Shown piece by piece: positions 7,166 to 15,317 of a stretch of 15,317 bases of DNA. Every line of letters starts with the position of its first letter. Position 1 is the first letter of the stretch. A model generated the notes under the pieces. It worked only from the letters and a program-made list of their open reading frames with translations, made no database searches and had not been told where the DNA came from. The translations under genes were made by a program, and so were the position numbers. The stretch is from Candidatus Zixiibacteriota bacterium (GTDB lineage: Bacteria; Zixibacteria; MSB-5A5; CAIYYT01): positions 1 to 15,317 of the forward strand of contig JAGLUH010000263.1 in NCBI GenBank assembly GCA_023134875.1, in the 5' to 3' direction.

Positions 7166-8077
7166 TTATTCACCAGCGAAGTAATCCTCGTCGATCTTCT
7201 TAAGCTCATAATGAGATTCCGTTGAGACACCCACACTGAATTCGATCATGTAGGAAGTTAGTTCGACGCCGTCAATCAGGATTATTCTGGAATCAATATC
7301 AGTAACGTAATCTCGTGCTCCCTTCGAAAATGAGGAAGTGGTAATGAAAACCCCTTTCTTCGCTTTCTTTCCCTGTAGCGCGCCGGCGAATTTCTGTACT
7401 TCTGATCTGCCCACAGTGGTGTCATCCCAACGCTTGGCCTGGATATAAATTCTGTCAAGCCCGAGTCGATCTTCACTGATAATACCATCCACTCCACCAT
7501 CTCCAGACCTACCAATAGCTTTACCCGCTTCTTGCCGGCTGCCGCCATATCCCATTTTGATCAGAAGATCAACAACCAATCTTTCAAAAAACATTGGTGT
7601 GCAGGACTTAACCTCTTCGAGCAGTTCCGATGATAACATATCATTGAGCCCCTTCAGTGCAGCCTCAAGGGATTCTTTGGGTGTGCTATCACGAGGTACG
7701 TCTTCTGCCACCTCGTCTGCTTTTTTCGCCTTTTTGGGTTTAATGAATTCGGCGAATTCCGGAAACTGCCTTAGGAAGTTGTCATAGAGGTTCTCCGGCC
7801 TACTGGCTAATACCTCCAGACCCCGCTTTGTGATCTGAACAACGCCCCTCTCCGGTCTGGACAATAGCCCTGCGTGGTAGAGATAGGAACCGGCGAAAGC
7901 AACTCTATGGTCGAATATGACTCCATTTCCACTGGGGTACTCTTGCGTTCTTTGCTCGTGAGTCAACTGAAAATCCTCGGCCAACGCATCGGTCAACTCG
8001 CGTCTGTGATGGGGTTTTCTGTCAGAAATCCTTTTGAGCAACGGTAGACGGATGTGCTCTCCTTTAGGTATAGCCAT
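7166..8077 (-). CDS. mrr: Mrr-type restriction endonuclease (type IV, modification-dependent)
   Basis: Nuclease expected to cut methylated foreign DNA in the cytoplasm. The protein has 303 residues, the usual Mrr length. The N-terminal half (about 1-105) is the Mrr_N winged-helix region with segments such as [22 protein letters not shown] and [13 protein letters not shown] charged linker (about 113-135) follows. The C-terminal Mrr catalytic domain holds [15 protein letters not shown] (Glu165), GDGGVDGII (Asp197) and IYIQAKRW (Gln213, Lys215), i.e. the D...QxK form of the PD-(D/E)xK site. All catalytic residues are present, so it should be active. GAGGTGAGAG lies just before ATG 8077. The gene stands alone, divergent from fumC, with no methylase or other type I/III subunit nearby. 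This fits type IV action. Confidence 0.9.
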   Translation of the reverse strand: MAIPKGEHIRLPLLKRISDRKPHHRRELTDALAEDFQLTHEQRTQEYPSGNGVIFDHRVAFAGSYLYHAGLLSRPERGVVQITKRGLEVLASRPENLYDNFLRQFPEFAEFIKPKKAKKADEVAEDVPRDSTPKESLEAALKGLNDMLSSELLEEVKSCTPMFFERLVVDLLIKMGYGGSRQEAGKAIGRSGDGGVDGIISEDRLGLDRIYIQAKRWDDTTVGRSEVQKFAGALQGKKAKKGVFITTSSFSKGARDYVTDIDSRIILIDGVELTSYMIEFSVGVSTESHYELKKIDEDYFAGE

Positions 8078-8181
8078 TATCTCTCACCTCTACGATTATT
8101 ACTGTATACTTCTTTCTCTGGAAAGGTATGTCCCACTGTCCTGGAATTCAAGCGGAATACTGCTTAAATCGGAGAATTCGG

Positions 8182-8209
8182 TTGACAATTGCGGTCGTTT
8201 TGATAATCT
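8182..8209 (+). promoter_or_regulatory. Candidate fumC promoter
   Basis: A perfect -35 TTGACA (8182-8187) is followed by GATAAT (8202-8207, spacer 14) or TAATCT (8204-8209, spacer 16). The two -10 options trade match against spacing. The transcript would have a leader of about 30 bases ending in AAGGAG (8235-8240) before ATG 8247. Confidence 0.5.
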
Positions 8210-8246
8210 CAATTACTCAAAACCTGACCTAACCAAGGAGATCGTC

Positions 8247-9638
8247 ATGGCATACAGAGTCGAAACTGATACGATGGGGGAAATCAAGGTTCCGGCGGAG
8301 AAGTATTATGGCGCACAGACGGCGCGTTCCCTGATCAATTTCAAGATCGGCGGCGAACGTTTCCCGCGCGAGATTATCCGCGCGCTCGGTATCCTCAAGA
8401 AAGCGGCGGCGTTGATCAACAAAGAGCTCGGCACCCTGCCCGCCGACAAGGCTGACCTGATTATCAAGACTGCTGACGAGGTAATCGAGGGCAAACTTGA
8501 CGAGCATTTTCCGCTTGTCGTCTGGCAGACCGGTTCCGGCACGCAAACCAATATGAACGCCAATGAGGTGATCGCCAACCGCGCGATTGAACTGGCCGGC
8601 GGTGAACTCGGTTCCAAGAGGCCGATTCATCCCAATGATCATTGCAACAAGGCGCAGTCTTCCAACGACACCTTTCCCACAGCGATGCATATCGCCGCAG
8701 TAGAGGAGATTCACCGCCGCCTGATCCCGATGGTGAAGTTGCTGCGCGATACGTTGCGAGAGAAGTCGGATGAATATAAGGATATCATTAAGATCGGCCG
8801 CACCCACCTGATGGATGCCGTGCCATTAACCCTGGGTCAGGAGTTTTCCGGTTATGCGCAGCAGTTGACCAACGGTTTGAAGCGGATCGAAAATTGCCTG
8901 CCACATCTCTACGAGTTGGCGCTGGGCGGCACCGCCGTCGGTACCGGTTTGAACACGCATCCTGATTTCGCAGTCAAGTCCGCCAGGGCAATCGCCGACA
9001 TCACCGGCAAACCGTTTGTCACCGCGCCCAACAAGTTCGAAGCGCTGGCCGGTCATGATGCGATTGTCGAGGCTTCCGGTGTGATGAAGACCCTGGCCTG
9101 CTCCTTGATGAAGATCGCCAATGATGTGCGCTGGCTTGGTTCCGGTCCGCGCTGCGGTATCGGCGAGATTGCTCTGCCCGCCAACGAACCCGGTTCGTCG
9201 ATCATGCCGGGTAAGGTCAATCCAACCCAGTCGGAAGCGATAACGATGGTCTGCTGCCAGGTGATCGGCAATGATGTCGCCGTCAATATGGGCGGCTCGA
9301 TGGGCAATTTCGAGCTTAATGTCTTCAAGCCGGTGATGATCTACAACCTGCTGCAATCGATACGGCTGCTGGCCGATGCCTGCGAGTCCTTCAATAACAA
9401 CTGCGTGGCCGGTATCGAATCGCTGGAAGACAACATCAAGAAGCATCTGACCAACTCGCTGATGCTGGTGACGGCGTTGAACCCGCATGTCGGTTATGAC
9501 AACGCCGCCAAGATCGCCAAGAAGGCACATGCCGACGGCAGTACACTAAAGGAAGCAGCCGTTGCGCTGGGTATCCTGACAGCGGCGGAATTCGACGAGA
9601 AGGTACGACCGGAAAAGATGGTCGGCCCGAAAGCGTAG
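8247..9638 (+). CDS. fumC: Class II fumarate hydratase (FumC)
   Basis: Iron-independent fumarase that interconverts fumarate and (S)-malate in the TCA cycle, acting as a cytoplasmic homotetramer. The 463-residue length is typical. Family motifs are all present: [48 protein letters not shown], and the superfamily signature [13 protein letters not shown] (about residues 316-328) with the catalytic Ser loop. GxMxGxxK/TxxxHPxxY-type features of aspartase are not evident, and the sequence reads as fumarase and not aspartase. ATG 8247 is chosen because AAGGAG sits 6 bases before it and the protein starts in register with the family. The frame is open further upstream to 8034, overlapping mrr antisense, but that part is not coding. 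It is a lone housekeeping gene between mrr and a protease gene. Confidence 0.97.
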   Translation: MAYRVETDTMGEIKVPAEKYYGAQTARSLINFKIGGERFPREIIRALGILKKAAALINKELGTLPADKADLIIKTADEVIEGKLDEHFPLVVWQTGSGTQTNMNANEVIANRAIELAGGELGSKRPIHPNDHCNKAQSSNDTFPTAMHIAAVEEIHRRLIPMVKLLRDTLREKSDEYKDIIKIGRTHLMDAVPLTLGQEFSGYAQQLTNGLKRIENCLPHLYELALGGTAVGTGLNTHPDFAVKSARAIADITGKPFVTAPNKFEALAGHDAIVEASGVMKTLACSLMKIANDVRWLGSGPRCGIGEIALPANEPGSSIMPGKVNPTQSEAITMVCCQVIGNDVAVNMGGSMGNFELNVFKPVMIYNLLQSIRLLADACESFNNNCVAGIESLEDNIKKHLTNSLMLVTALNPHVGYDNAAKIAKKAHADGSTLKEAAVALGILTAAEFDEKVRPEKMVGPKA

Positions 9639-9639
9639 A

Positions 9640-9657
9640 ATTCCCCTGTCGGGGAAT
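9640..9657 (+). terminator. fumC: Perfect hairpin just after the fumC stop
   Basis: ATTCCCC-TGTC-GGGGAAT forms a 7-bp stem with a tetraloop, starting 2 bases after the stop codon. No T-run follows, so it is either a weak terminator or a 3' end stabiliser of the fumC mRNA. Confidence 0.45.
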
Positions 9658-9754
9658 AGTGCCAGCAATGCCATCAAAAAAGGGCTGATGACGGTATGGG
9701 AAATTGTCAAGTGGACAAGTCTCTTGATCTACCGCGGATTCAAGAGAGAAAGCC

Positions 9755-10591
9755 ATGAAAACTAGGCAGATCAAGATTGGCAGCTTGCCAGAGAAAACGA
9801 ACAACGCCATAAAGGAAGCAGTATCTCCTTATTGTGTCTGTCTCGCACCAATGTTTGTCGGGGAAAGAGGAGAAGAACCACTGTTCATTGCATCGGGGAC
9901 TCTAATACAGGTGCAGAATATCCAGGGCATTCTCACTGCGCAACACGTTGTTACAAACGAATTGTTTAAGAAGTCGACACACTTGGGTATTCTACTAAAA
10001 GATGAGTATATACAGAAACTCCCACGGAAGCGCTTTGTTGTAAGGAGTGTTGCCAATCCAGTGTCGGAATCCAAGGGACCTGATCTAGCAATCATTCTGT
10101 TTAGCGCGGAAGATGCTGGCTGGCCGAAGGCATTTAAGCGATTCTATAATATTGACAAATATCGAGATGACGTGCTACAGCACCCACTCGACGAGGCACT
10201 TGGCGCCTGGGCTGTGTGCGGTTGCCCAGCAGAAGCCGTGAATATGGAGGAAAACTCTAATTCCATGAAGAGGACAATCTGCGTTGAGGCGCATGTCGAC
10301 CTGTCTGGTCTGGAGAACACTTGGGAAGAAGAAACATATGACTACGCAGACGTGTCGGTGAGATATGACGACCAGAACAACATTCCTACATCTTTCGAAG
10401 GATTAAGCGGTGGAGGATTATGGCAGGTTCCTCTTTCTGAAGAAGCAGATGGTTCGATATCGGTCGGCGCTCCAATTCTCTCTGGAGTAGCCTTCTACCA
10501 GACAGCTGTCGACAACGACTGCCGCTCTATCCGATGTCACTTTAGAAAGAGCATCTACCGTTCGGTGTACGACACATTGACCAGTCAGTAG
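9755..10591 (+). CDS. Trypsin-fold serine protease-like protein without signal peptide
   Basis: This 278-residue protein has the trypsin-like triad in order: His64 in GILTAQHVVT, Asp110 in GPDLAIILF, and Ser218 in FEGLSGGGLW. The spacing suits a chymotrypsin-fold peptidase. There is no signal peptide, membrane helix, PDZ domain or other extra module, so it differs from exported DegP/HtrA proteases and should act in the cytoplasm. The substrate is unknown. ATG 9755 is preceded by AGAGAG. The gene is 116 bases after fumC, and the mrr gene is on the other side of fumC. Standalone trypsin-like proteins of this kind are often found among accessory genes, and a defence or stress role is possible but unproven. 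A perfect hairpin follows its stop immediately. Confidence 0.75.
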   Translation: MKTRQIKIGSLPEKTNNAIKEAVSPYCVCLAPMFVGERGEEPLFIASGTLIQVQNIQGILTAQHVVTNELFKKSTHLGILLKDEYIQKLPRKRFVVRSVANPVSESKGPDLAIILFSAEDAGWPKAFKRFYNIDKYRDDVLQHPLDEALGAWAVCGCPAEAVNMEENSNSMKRTICVEAHVDLSGLENTWEEETYDYADVSVRYDDQNNIPTSFEGLSGGGLWQVPLSEEADGSISVGAPILSGVAFYQTAVDNDCRSIRCHFRKSIYRSVYDTLTSQ

Positions 10592-10614
10592 GTCAAAAGT
10601 CCTGTACTTTTGAC
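10592..10614 (+). terminator. Perfect 9-bp hairpin after the protease gene
   Basis: GTCAAAAGT-CCTGT-ACTTTTGAC starts at the base after the protease stop. The stem is AT-rich and no T-run follows, so it is at best a weak terminator. It may instead be an operator for the radical SAM gene that begins 46 bases later. Confidence 0.45.
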
Positions 10615-10659
10615 ATTCGCACTCTGCATTCACCTTTTGTGAGAAGTTCAGAGGTTTCT

Positions 10660-11586
10660 ATGTACGTTTATGGACCAGTACCATCACGCCGACTTGGACG
10701 GTCTCTCGGTGTCAGTCCGATCCCACCCAAGACTTGTTCGTATAGTTGTGTTTATTGCCAGCTTGGCAAGACTACCAACTTAGCTGTGACAAGGGACAGT
10801 TTCTTTCCCCGGGAAGATATCCTCGCTGAGATCACTAAACAGGCGCTGAATGCAAAAGCTGACTATGTTACTTTTGTCGGTGATGGCGAACCTGCCTTAT
10901 GTAAGGATCTGGGCTGGCTTATCCGGCAAACCAAAGACAAGCTCGAACTACCGGTAGCTGTGATTACCAATGGCTCGCTGCTGTTTCGGAAAGATGTTAA
11001 AGAGGATCTGAAAAAAGCTGACATTGTGATTCCCTCACTGGATGCGGGGAACGAAAAGATGTTCCGGGCCGTCAACAGGCCTCATCGGAGTATCGAGTTC
11101 GACACCATGTTGCGGGGACAAGCAGACTTCCGCAATGAATACGACGGACAAATCTGGATTGAAGTGATGCTGGTAAAAAGTTTGAATGATACGGAAGAGG
11201 AACTGCAGAGTATCAAACAGGCCGTTGATATGATAAACCCGGATAGAGTATACGTACTCACCCCTATCCGTCCACCAGCGGAGCCCTGGGTCAAGCAGCC
11301 GGATGCGGTGACCATTCTGAAAGCGCAGAAAATAATCGGACAGGCGACGGCAATACCGGGATTGGAATCTGGTGAATTCGGCTTGCAAGAGTTCTCAGAT
11401 GCCCGGCAGGCAATCCTCGAAATCGGTTCACGCCATCCGTTACGCCTGGAGCAGGCTCACGAAATAGAGCAGGCATTTTCTGTATCAGGTATTGTCAAAC
11501 AAATGTTGGCGGACGGTGAACTGATCCAGATTGAATATAGTGGTGAAAAGTATGTATTGCCGGCACGCTTCAAGATGGGGAGATAG
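10660..11586 (+). CDS. Radical SAM enzyme of the COG0731 type
   Basis: Fe-S/S-adenosylmethionine radical enzyme of 308 residues. The cluster-binding CxxxCxxC is Cys26, Cys30 and Cys33 (CSYSCVYC). The preceding YGPVPSRRLGRSLGV block is the hallmark of the COG0731 group, related to the wyosine-forming TYW1 fold. VGDGEP and ITNGSLL are the usual SAM-binding strands. The last 60 residues or so (about 262-308) look like a small winged helix (IVKQMLADGELIQIEYSGEKYVLP). ATG 10660 is chosen because the conserved N-terminus starts there; GAGG precedes it, though the spacing is short. An ATG-less extension to 10639 is possible. The reaction is unknown. The DUF89 gene follows 131 bases later, and the two are probably functionally linked. 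Confidence 0.85.
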   Translation: MYVYGPVPSRRLGRSLGVSPIPPKTCSYSCVYCQLGKTTNLAVTRDSFFPREDILAEITKQALNAKADYVTFVGDGEPALCKDLGWLIRQTKDKLELPVAVITNGSLLFRKDVKEDLKKADIVIPSLDAGNEKMFRAVNRPHRSIEFDTMLRGQADFRNEYDGQIWIEVMLVKSLNDTEEELQSIKQAVDMINPDRVYVLTPIRPPAEPWVKQPDAVTILKAQKIIGQATAIPGLESGEFGLQEFSDARQAILEIGSRHPLRLEQAHEIEQAFSVSGIVKQMLADGELIQIEYSGEKYVLPARFKMGR

Positions 11587-11683
11587 CAGTCAATACGCAT
11601 AGTATCAAATACAGAGTTCTTGTATGTAGCGGCAAAGGGAGCGTTGAAAGCAACCATGAGAACAAAGGTTTCCTTATGTCTAT

Positions 11684-11702
11684 CTGATGGATGCTTCATC
11701 AG
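11684..11702 (+). promoter_or_regulatory. Short hairpin next to the DUF89 ribosome binding site
   Basis: CTGATG-GATGCTT-CATCAG is a perfect 6-bp stem whose 3' arm runs into AGGAAG (11701-11706), the likely Shine-Dalgarno sequence of the gene at 11718. It could limit ribosome access, but a stem this short may be chance. Confidence 0.3.
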
Positions 11703-11717
11703 GAAGTGAAAAGCCCA

Positions 11718-12563
11718 ATGAAAACATATCTTGATTGTATTCCTTGTTTTTTCGACCAGGCGCTCCGCGCGGGGCGAATTGCTACTGATGACGAAAAACT
11801 GTTGAAGCGGATTCTCGATGAATTGGGCGTGATGCTAAGCCATATATCTCTTGAAAGCACGCCACCGGAGATAGGAAGATTGGTTTACCGAAAGGTGAGA
11901 GAAATTACGAAAAATCCCGATCCTTTTCGAGAACTAAAACGCGAAAGCACACAGCAGGCACTTGCATTATATCCTTCTCTGAAGAGAACGATTGAAGAAT
12001 CCCATGACAGTCTGTTAGCCGCGATCAGGATTGCGATAGCAGGAAATGTGATTGACTTCGGGCCGAGCGGCTCCTTTGATATTGATACAGCAATCAAGGA
12101 AGCGCTGGAAAAAGACTTCGCGATTTGTGATTACTCCGCATTTAAGAACTACCTGGTAAAGTCTGAACGGATTCTCTACATTGGTGACAATGCCGGTGAA
12201 ACTGTTTTTGATAGGCTTCTGATTGAGCAGATGAAGAAGCCTGTGGTGTATGTCGTTCGAGAAACGCCGGTTATAAACGACGCAATTGCTGAGGATGCGA
12301 TCCAGGCTGGCCTTGATAAAGTGGCGACAATCATTTCCTCCGGTACGGATGCCCCCGGTACGATTCCCAGTATCTGCGGACGAGAGTTTATACACCTTCT
12401 GGGTGAATCTGAGTTTGTTCTGGCTAAAGGACAGGGAAATTACGAGGGTCTTTCGAATGAGAACCGTCCGATATTCTTCCTGCTAAAGACCAAATGCCGA
12501 ATTATAGCGGATGATATCGGTGTTACTGAAGGTGATATCGTGCTAAAAGGGATGAACGTATGA
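11718..12563 (+). CDS. DUF89 / ARMT1-like family protein (putative damage-control phosphatase)
   Basis: This 281-residue protein matches the prokaryotic AF1104-like branch of DUF89. Evidence is the N-terminal CIPC pair (Cys7, Cys10) in YLDCIPCFFDQALRAGR, the metal-site motif IGDNAGE (Asp157, Asn158, Glu161), SSGTDAPGTIPS, and the closing LAKGQGNYEGL. Members of the wider family are metal-dependent phosphatases that act on damaged or over-phosphorylated metabolites; the natural substrate of this branch is not established. ATG 11718 gives the family's normal N-terminus, with AGGAAG 11 bases upstream. ATG 11691 in the same frame precedes that site and is unlikely. The radical SAM gene is upstream and the aminotransferase starts 71 bases downstream, so the three may form one transcript. 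Confidence 0.85.
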   Translation: MKTYLDCIPCFFDQALRAGRIATDDEKLLKRILDELGVMLSHISLESTPPEIGRLVYRKVREITKNPDPFRELKRESTQQALALYPSLKRTIEESHDSLLAAIRIAIAGNVIDFGPSGSFDIDTAIKEALEKDFAICDYSAFKNYLVKSERILYIGDNAGETVFDRLLIEQMKKPVVYVVRETPVINDAIAEDAIQAGLDKVATIISSGTDAPGTIPSICGREFIHLLGESEFVLAKGQGNYEGLSNENRPIFFLLKTKCRIIADDIGVTEGDIVLKGMNV

Positions 12564-12634
12564 GCGGTAACGGATATTTCAAAGTCCGGCGTAAGAGTGT
12601 TTGATTGATTTCGAATAGAAAGGAGAGTAGGAAG

Positions 12635-13809
12635 ATGACAGAAAGAACCCTAATATCGAAACGGGTTTCGCAGATACCGAAATCGGCGATCCATGAGATG
12701 ACCAGATTGTCAAAGGAAGTCGATGATGTGGCGTTTCTCTCCTGGGCAAAGCCGACTTCGGGGACCCCTGAACATATTCGAGAAGGTGCAATTGCTGCCA
12801 TCAGGGACGGTTTGGTTGCCGGGTACTCCGAGAATGCCGGCCTTGTCAGCCTGCGACAGGCAATTGCCAAAAAGCTGAAAAGGGACAACAATGTCGAAGC
12901 TGATATTTCGCAGATTCTCGTTACGGTCGGCGCTATTGAAGGACTCGCCGCTGCCATCATGGCGATAATTGATCCGGGAGATGAAGTCCTTCTGTTTACT
13001 CCGACTTATTCCACCCATATCCGGCAGGTCGTAATCGCCTCAGGAAAACCGGTATTGGTCCCCACCATTGAGGAAGATGGCTTTCGCCCTCGATTTTGAC
13101 GCTATCAGGAAAGCAATCACTTCCACAGACGAAGGCGATCATTCTGTTGCTCGCCTAATAACCCAACCGGCACGGTTCTTTCCGAGAAAGAGCTCCGTGA
13201 ACTGGCGGCACTCGCCCTGCAGCATAACCTCATGATCATTACGGATGAAGCATACGAGTACTTCATCTACGATGGTCGTTGAGCATTTCTCTATCGGCTC
13301 TATTCCAGAGATGAAAGGACATGTCATCAGTTGCTATACGTTTACGAAAACCTACGCCATGACAGGGTGGCGTATCGGCTACTTGCACGCGGACGAAACG
13401 TTGATTCCGCAGATTACACAAGGCGCACATCCCCTTTGCTATATGCGCCCCGGTAGTATCTCAGTATGCAGCGCTTGCCGCCCTGGAGGGTCCGCAGGAT
13501 TGCGTCTCAGAGTTCAAGGCCCACTATCTTGCCGCTCGTAATCTGATGTGCGAACGCCTTGATGACCTCGATTCGATTTTCGCCTACCAGAGACCAGATG
13601 GTTCCTATCTCATGTTTCCGAAAATACTGTTGGCGGAAGGAAAGGATTCAATGGCCTTCTGCAAGAACCTTTTGAAAAAGGGGAGAGTGTCAACAACACC
13701 AGGAATAGCCTTTGGGCCAACGGGCGAAAGTCATTTAAGACTTTCGTTCTGCGTCCCCTTTGACGAGATCAACAAGGCATTCGACAGGATAAGGGCTCTT
13801 TTCGTGTGA
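12635..13809 (+). pseudogene. Class I/II PLP aminotransferase, broken by five one-base insertions
   Basis: Fold-type I pyridoxal-phosphate aminotransferase, aspartate-aminotransferase-like. The intact frame from ATG 12635 (AGGAG upstream) runs to TGA 13097-13099. The protein continues through three further frame changes in 60 bases and two more later. Removing one base each near 13091 (C), 13121 (T), 13147 (T), 13280 (T) and 13425 (G) gives a continuous 389-residue protein, exactly family length. Restored landmarks are FRPDFDAIRKAITPQTKAII, CSPNNPTGTV, ITDEAYEYFIYDG, the PLP lysine (about residue 237) in FTKTYAMTGWRIGY, and the substrate Arg in SHLRLSFCVP. Every conserved residue is intact and there are no in-frame stop substitutions. 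That is more like sequence error or very recent inactivation than old decay. The amino acid substrate cannot be told from sequence. Confidence 0.88.
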
Positions 13810-13934
13810 TGCGGGATGAGTTATCAAGACACCAAGCGCTTTGATCTACCAGCTTCGTTCCAATCCACCATCAACAAGGAAGCGCTTGCTCACCGGCCAC
13901 CTGTAATTATATTAGCGGTCAGGGAGAACCAATA

Positions 13935-14693
13935 ATGCTGCTTGCAGTTGATATCGGTAACACCAATACCGTTTTCGGTTTCTTTCGGAAGAAGGAGCTG
14001 CTTGCTTCCTTTCGCACCACTACCGGTCATGCGCAAACCGCTGACGAATGCGGCGTACTGATTAAGCAATTCCTCGACCTTGAGAAGTTCACGAAGCTGG
14101 ACGGGATAACAGTCGCCACCGTTGTCCCCCGTCTGGAGCCTGTCTACCGTCAGATGGCCACAGATTATTATCAATTGGAACCATTGTTTGTCGATTCGTC
14201 CGTCAAACTGAATATCACCTTCGATTATCCCACTCCTGCCGAGGTCGGCGCTGATCGTATCTGTAATGCTGCTGCCGCCTATGATCGTTTCGGCGGGCCG
14301 ACTATCGTGGTCGATTTCGGTACCGCCACCACTTTTGATATCATCTCCGGCGGCGGCGCCTATGTCGGCGGCGTAATCGCCCCCGGCATAGAGACGGCGC
14401 TGTCGACCCTGGCGCACCGGGCGGCGCAGTTGTTCAAAGTGTCCTTTGAAAAACCCGCTCAGGTGATCGGCAAAAGCACCGAGGAAGCCATGAAATCGGG
14501 GTTCTACCTGGGAGCGGTAGGTCAGACCGACCATATCATCGACAGTATCGCTGCCGAGATGCCGACCAAACCCCGTGTAATTGCCACCGGCGGTCTGGCG
14601 CCGGCGATTGCACCGCAATCAAAGCATATATCTGAAATCCGGCCCGATATCACTCTCCAGGGAATGCGACTGATTTACGAGTTGAATCGCTAA
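13935..14693 (+). CDS. coaX: Type III pantothenate kinase
   Basis: First enzyme of coenzyme A synthesis: phosphorylates pantothenate using ATP in the cytoplasm. The type III (CoaX) form belongs to the ASKHA fold and works as a dimer. The 252-residue length is typical. Visible motifs are the phosphate loop LAVDIGNTNTVFGFF at the N-terminus, GADRICNAAAAYDRFG near the middle, the second phosphate motif VVDFGTATTFDI, and GGVIAPGIETALSTLAHRAAQL. ATG 13935 follows AGGGAGAACC at a normal distance. The gene lies between the aminotransferase and groES in the same direction. The stretch after its stop has no clear terminator hairpin before the heat-shock promoter region. Confidence 0.95.
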   Translation: MLLAVDIGNTNTVFGFFRKKELLASFRTTTGHAQTADECGVLIKQFLDLEKFTKLDGITVATVVPRLEPVYRQMATDYYQLEPLFVDSSVKLNITFDYPTPAEVGADRICNAAAAYDRFGGPTIVVDFGTATTFDIISGGGAYVGGVIAPGIETALSTLAHRAAQLFKVSFEKPAQVIGKSTEEAMKSGFYLGAVGQTDHIIDSIAAEMPTKPRVIATGGLAPAIAPQSKHISEIRPDITLQGMRLIYELNR

Positions 14694-14727
14694 GCATTTT
14701 ATCTAAAAGAAAAAACGAAAAAAGCGC

Positions 14728-14755
14728 TTGATTTTCCCGATGCCGCCTATATTTT
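14728..14755 (+). promoter_or_regulatory. Candidate groESL promoter
   Basis: TTGATT (14728-14733) with TATTTT (14750-14755, spacer 16), or the better hexamer TATATT (14748-14753, spacer 14), lies just before the CIRCE operator. This places the operator at or just after the transcription start, as usual for HrcA control. Confidence 0.5.
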
Positions 14756-14770
14756 GACCTCTTGGTTTTG

Positions 14771-14797
14771 TTAGCACTCATTGCAAGTGAGTGCTAA
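14771..14797. promoter_or_regulatory. CIRCE operator (HrcA binding site)
   Basis: TTAGCACTC-N9-GAGTGCTAA is an exact match to the CIRCE consensus, with the symmetry extended by one G/C pair on each side. HrcA repressor binding here shuts off groESL at normal temperature and releases it on heat shock. The operator lies 86 bases before ATG 14883. An hrcA gene is not in the window. Confidence 0.97.
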
Positions 14798-14882
14798 CAG
14801 CAGAAGGAAACAGGCAGAGAGTTTTATAGAACGAGAAACGGCAACCATAAACTCAATACGTTACAAGAGAAGGAGTTAAGAC

Positions 14883-15170
14883 ATGAAAATTAATCCCCTG
14901 GCCGACCGCATTCTGGTCAAGGTCCTCGAACAGGAAGAAGTCAAAAAGGGTGCAATCATTATTCCCGACACCGCCAAGGAGAAGCCGCAAGAGGGCGAAG
15001 TTATCGCTGTCGGGCCTGGACGGGTATCCGACGATGGTAAACTTATCGCATCCTCCCTCAAGGCAGGCGACCGTATTCTCTTTGGAAAATACTCTGGCAG
15101 TGAAGTCACTGTTGACGGCAACGAGTACCTGATCATGCGGGAATCTGACGTTCTGGCCACCTTGAAGTAG
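14883..15170 (+). CDS. groES: Co-chaperonin GroES (Hsp10)
   Basis: Heptameric lid of the GroEL folding chamber, in the cytoplasm. The 95-residue length is standard. The sequence shows the family start [17 protein letters not shown], the mobile loop region ([26 protein letters not shown]) and the closing strands VKAGD-like [13 protein letters not shown], then [18 protein letters not shown] lies 8 bases before ATG 14883. It is expressed from the CIRCE-controlled region upstream and is followed by groEL after 25 bases, the classic order. Confidence 0.98.
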   Translation: MKINPLADRILVKVLEQEEVKKGAIIIPDTAKEKPQEGEVIAVGPGRVSDDGKLIASSLKAGDRILFGKYSGSEVTVDGNEYLIMRESDVLATLK

Positions 15171-15180
15171 CACTAAGTAA

Positions 15181-15317
<137 letters not shown>

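Noticed and set aside
8826..9530. Long minus-strand open frame (234 codons) inside fumC
   Set aside because: It is the shadow of a strongly conserved plus-strand gene; its translation resembles no protein family and it lacks a ribosome binding site.
12560..12604. Tiny ORF overlapping the DUF89 stop (ATGA), 14 residues
   Set aside because: Too short and without a separate ribosome site or known relative; the overlap may be chance.
13087..13426. Programmed ribosomal frameshifting in the aminotransferase
   Set aside because: Five separate shifts without slippery heptamers would be needed; no known gene of this family uses recoding.
13890..14618. Minus-strand open frame of 242 codons over coaX
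   Set aside because: Antisense shadow of an intact coaX; low-complexity, Gly/Asp/Arg-rich product without recognisable motifs.
14721..14731. Short AAGCGCTT palindrome after coaX as a terminator
   Set aside because: Only a self-complementary 8-mer with no loop, and no usable T-run directly after it.

Overview
The window reads as chromosomal DNA of a Gram-negative-type bacterium. It carries a lipoprotein with a clear lipobox, a Wzz-like/Wzy-like surface polysaccharide pair, class II fumarase, type III pantothenate kinase, and a CIRCE-controlled groES-groEL operon. The mix of TPR protein, CarboxypepD_reg/cohesin-like lipoprotein, CheV-type adaptor and CoaX would fit the FCB superphylum or a related candidate phylum such as Zixibacteria. 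That placement is an inference from gene content only.

Layout, left to right. (1) 281-1922 (+): a small histidine kinase, translationally coupled (ATGA) to a CheV-like CheW plus receiver unit; both carry small indels. (2) A perfect-consensus sigma70 promoter with an adjacent 19-bp inverted repeat precedes 2179-4770 (+): a polysaccharide co-polymerase (Wzz-like) and an O-antigen ligase/polymerase membrane protein. (3) 4841-6685 (-): a probable two-gene unit of a lipoprotein and an exported TPR protein. (4) A 480-bp gene-free gap holding a strong rightward intrinsic terminator with no gene in front of it. (5) 7166-8077 (-): an Mrr-type restriction endonuclease. (6) 8247-9638 (+): fumC. (7) 9755-10591 (+): a trypsin-fold protease with no signal peptide. 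(8) 10660-12563 (+): a COG0731-type radical SAM enzyme and a DUF89 (ARMT1-like) protein. (9) 12635-13809 (+): a class I aminotransferase broken by five one-base insertions. (10) 13935-14693 (+): coaX. (11) CIRCE operator, groES and the start of groEL, which runs off the right edge.

The housekeeping genes (fumC, coaX, groES/groEL) are intact and highly conserved. Between them sit accessory-looking genes: Mrr and the cytoplasmic protease flank fumC, and the radical SAM/DUF89 pair has an undefined role. A recurring oddity is the number of single-base frame breaks in otherwise well-preserved genes (kinase, CheV, aminotransferase). These must be resolved as sequencing error or true decay before any functional conclusion. 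I see no CRISPR array, tRNA, rRNA or insertion sequence, and no convincing complete new multi-gene system. The best candidates for new biology are the orphan terminator/possible sRNA, the cytoplasmic protease near Mrr, the radical SAM-DUF89 pair, and the palindrome-flanked polysaccharide promoter.
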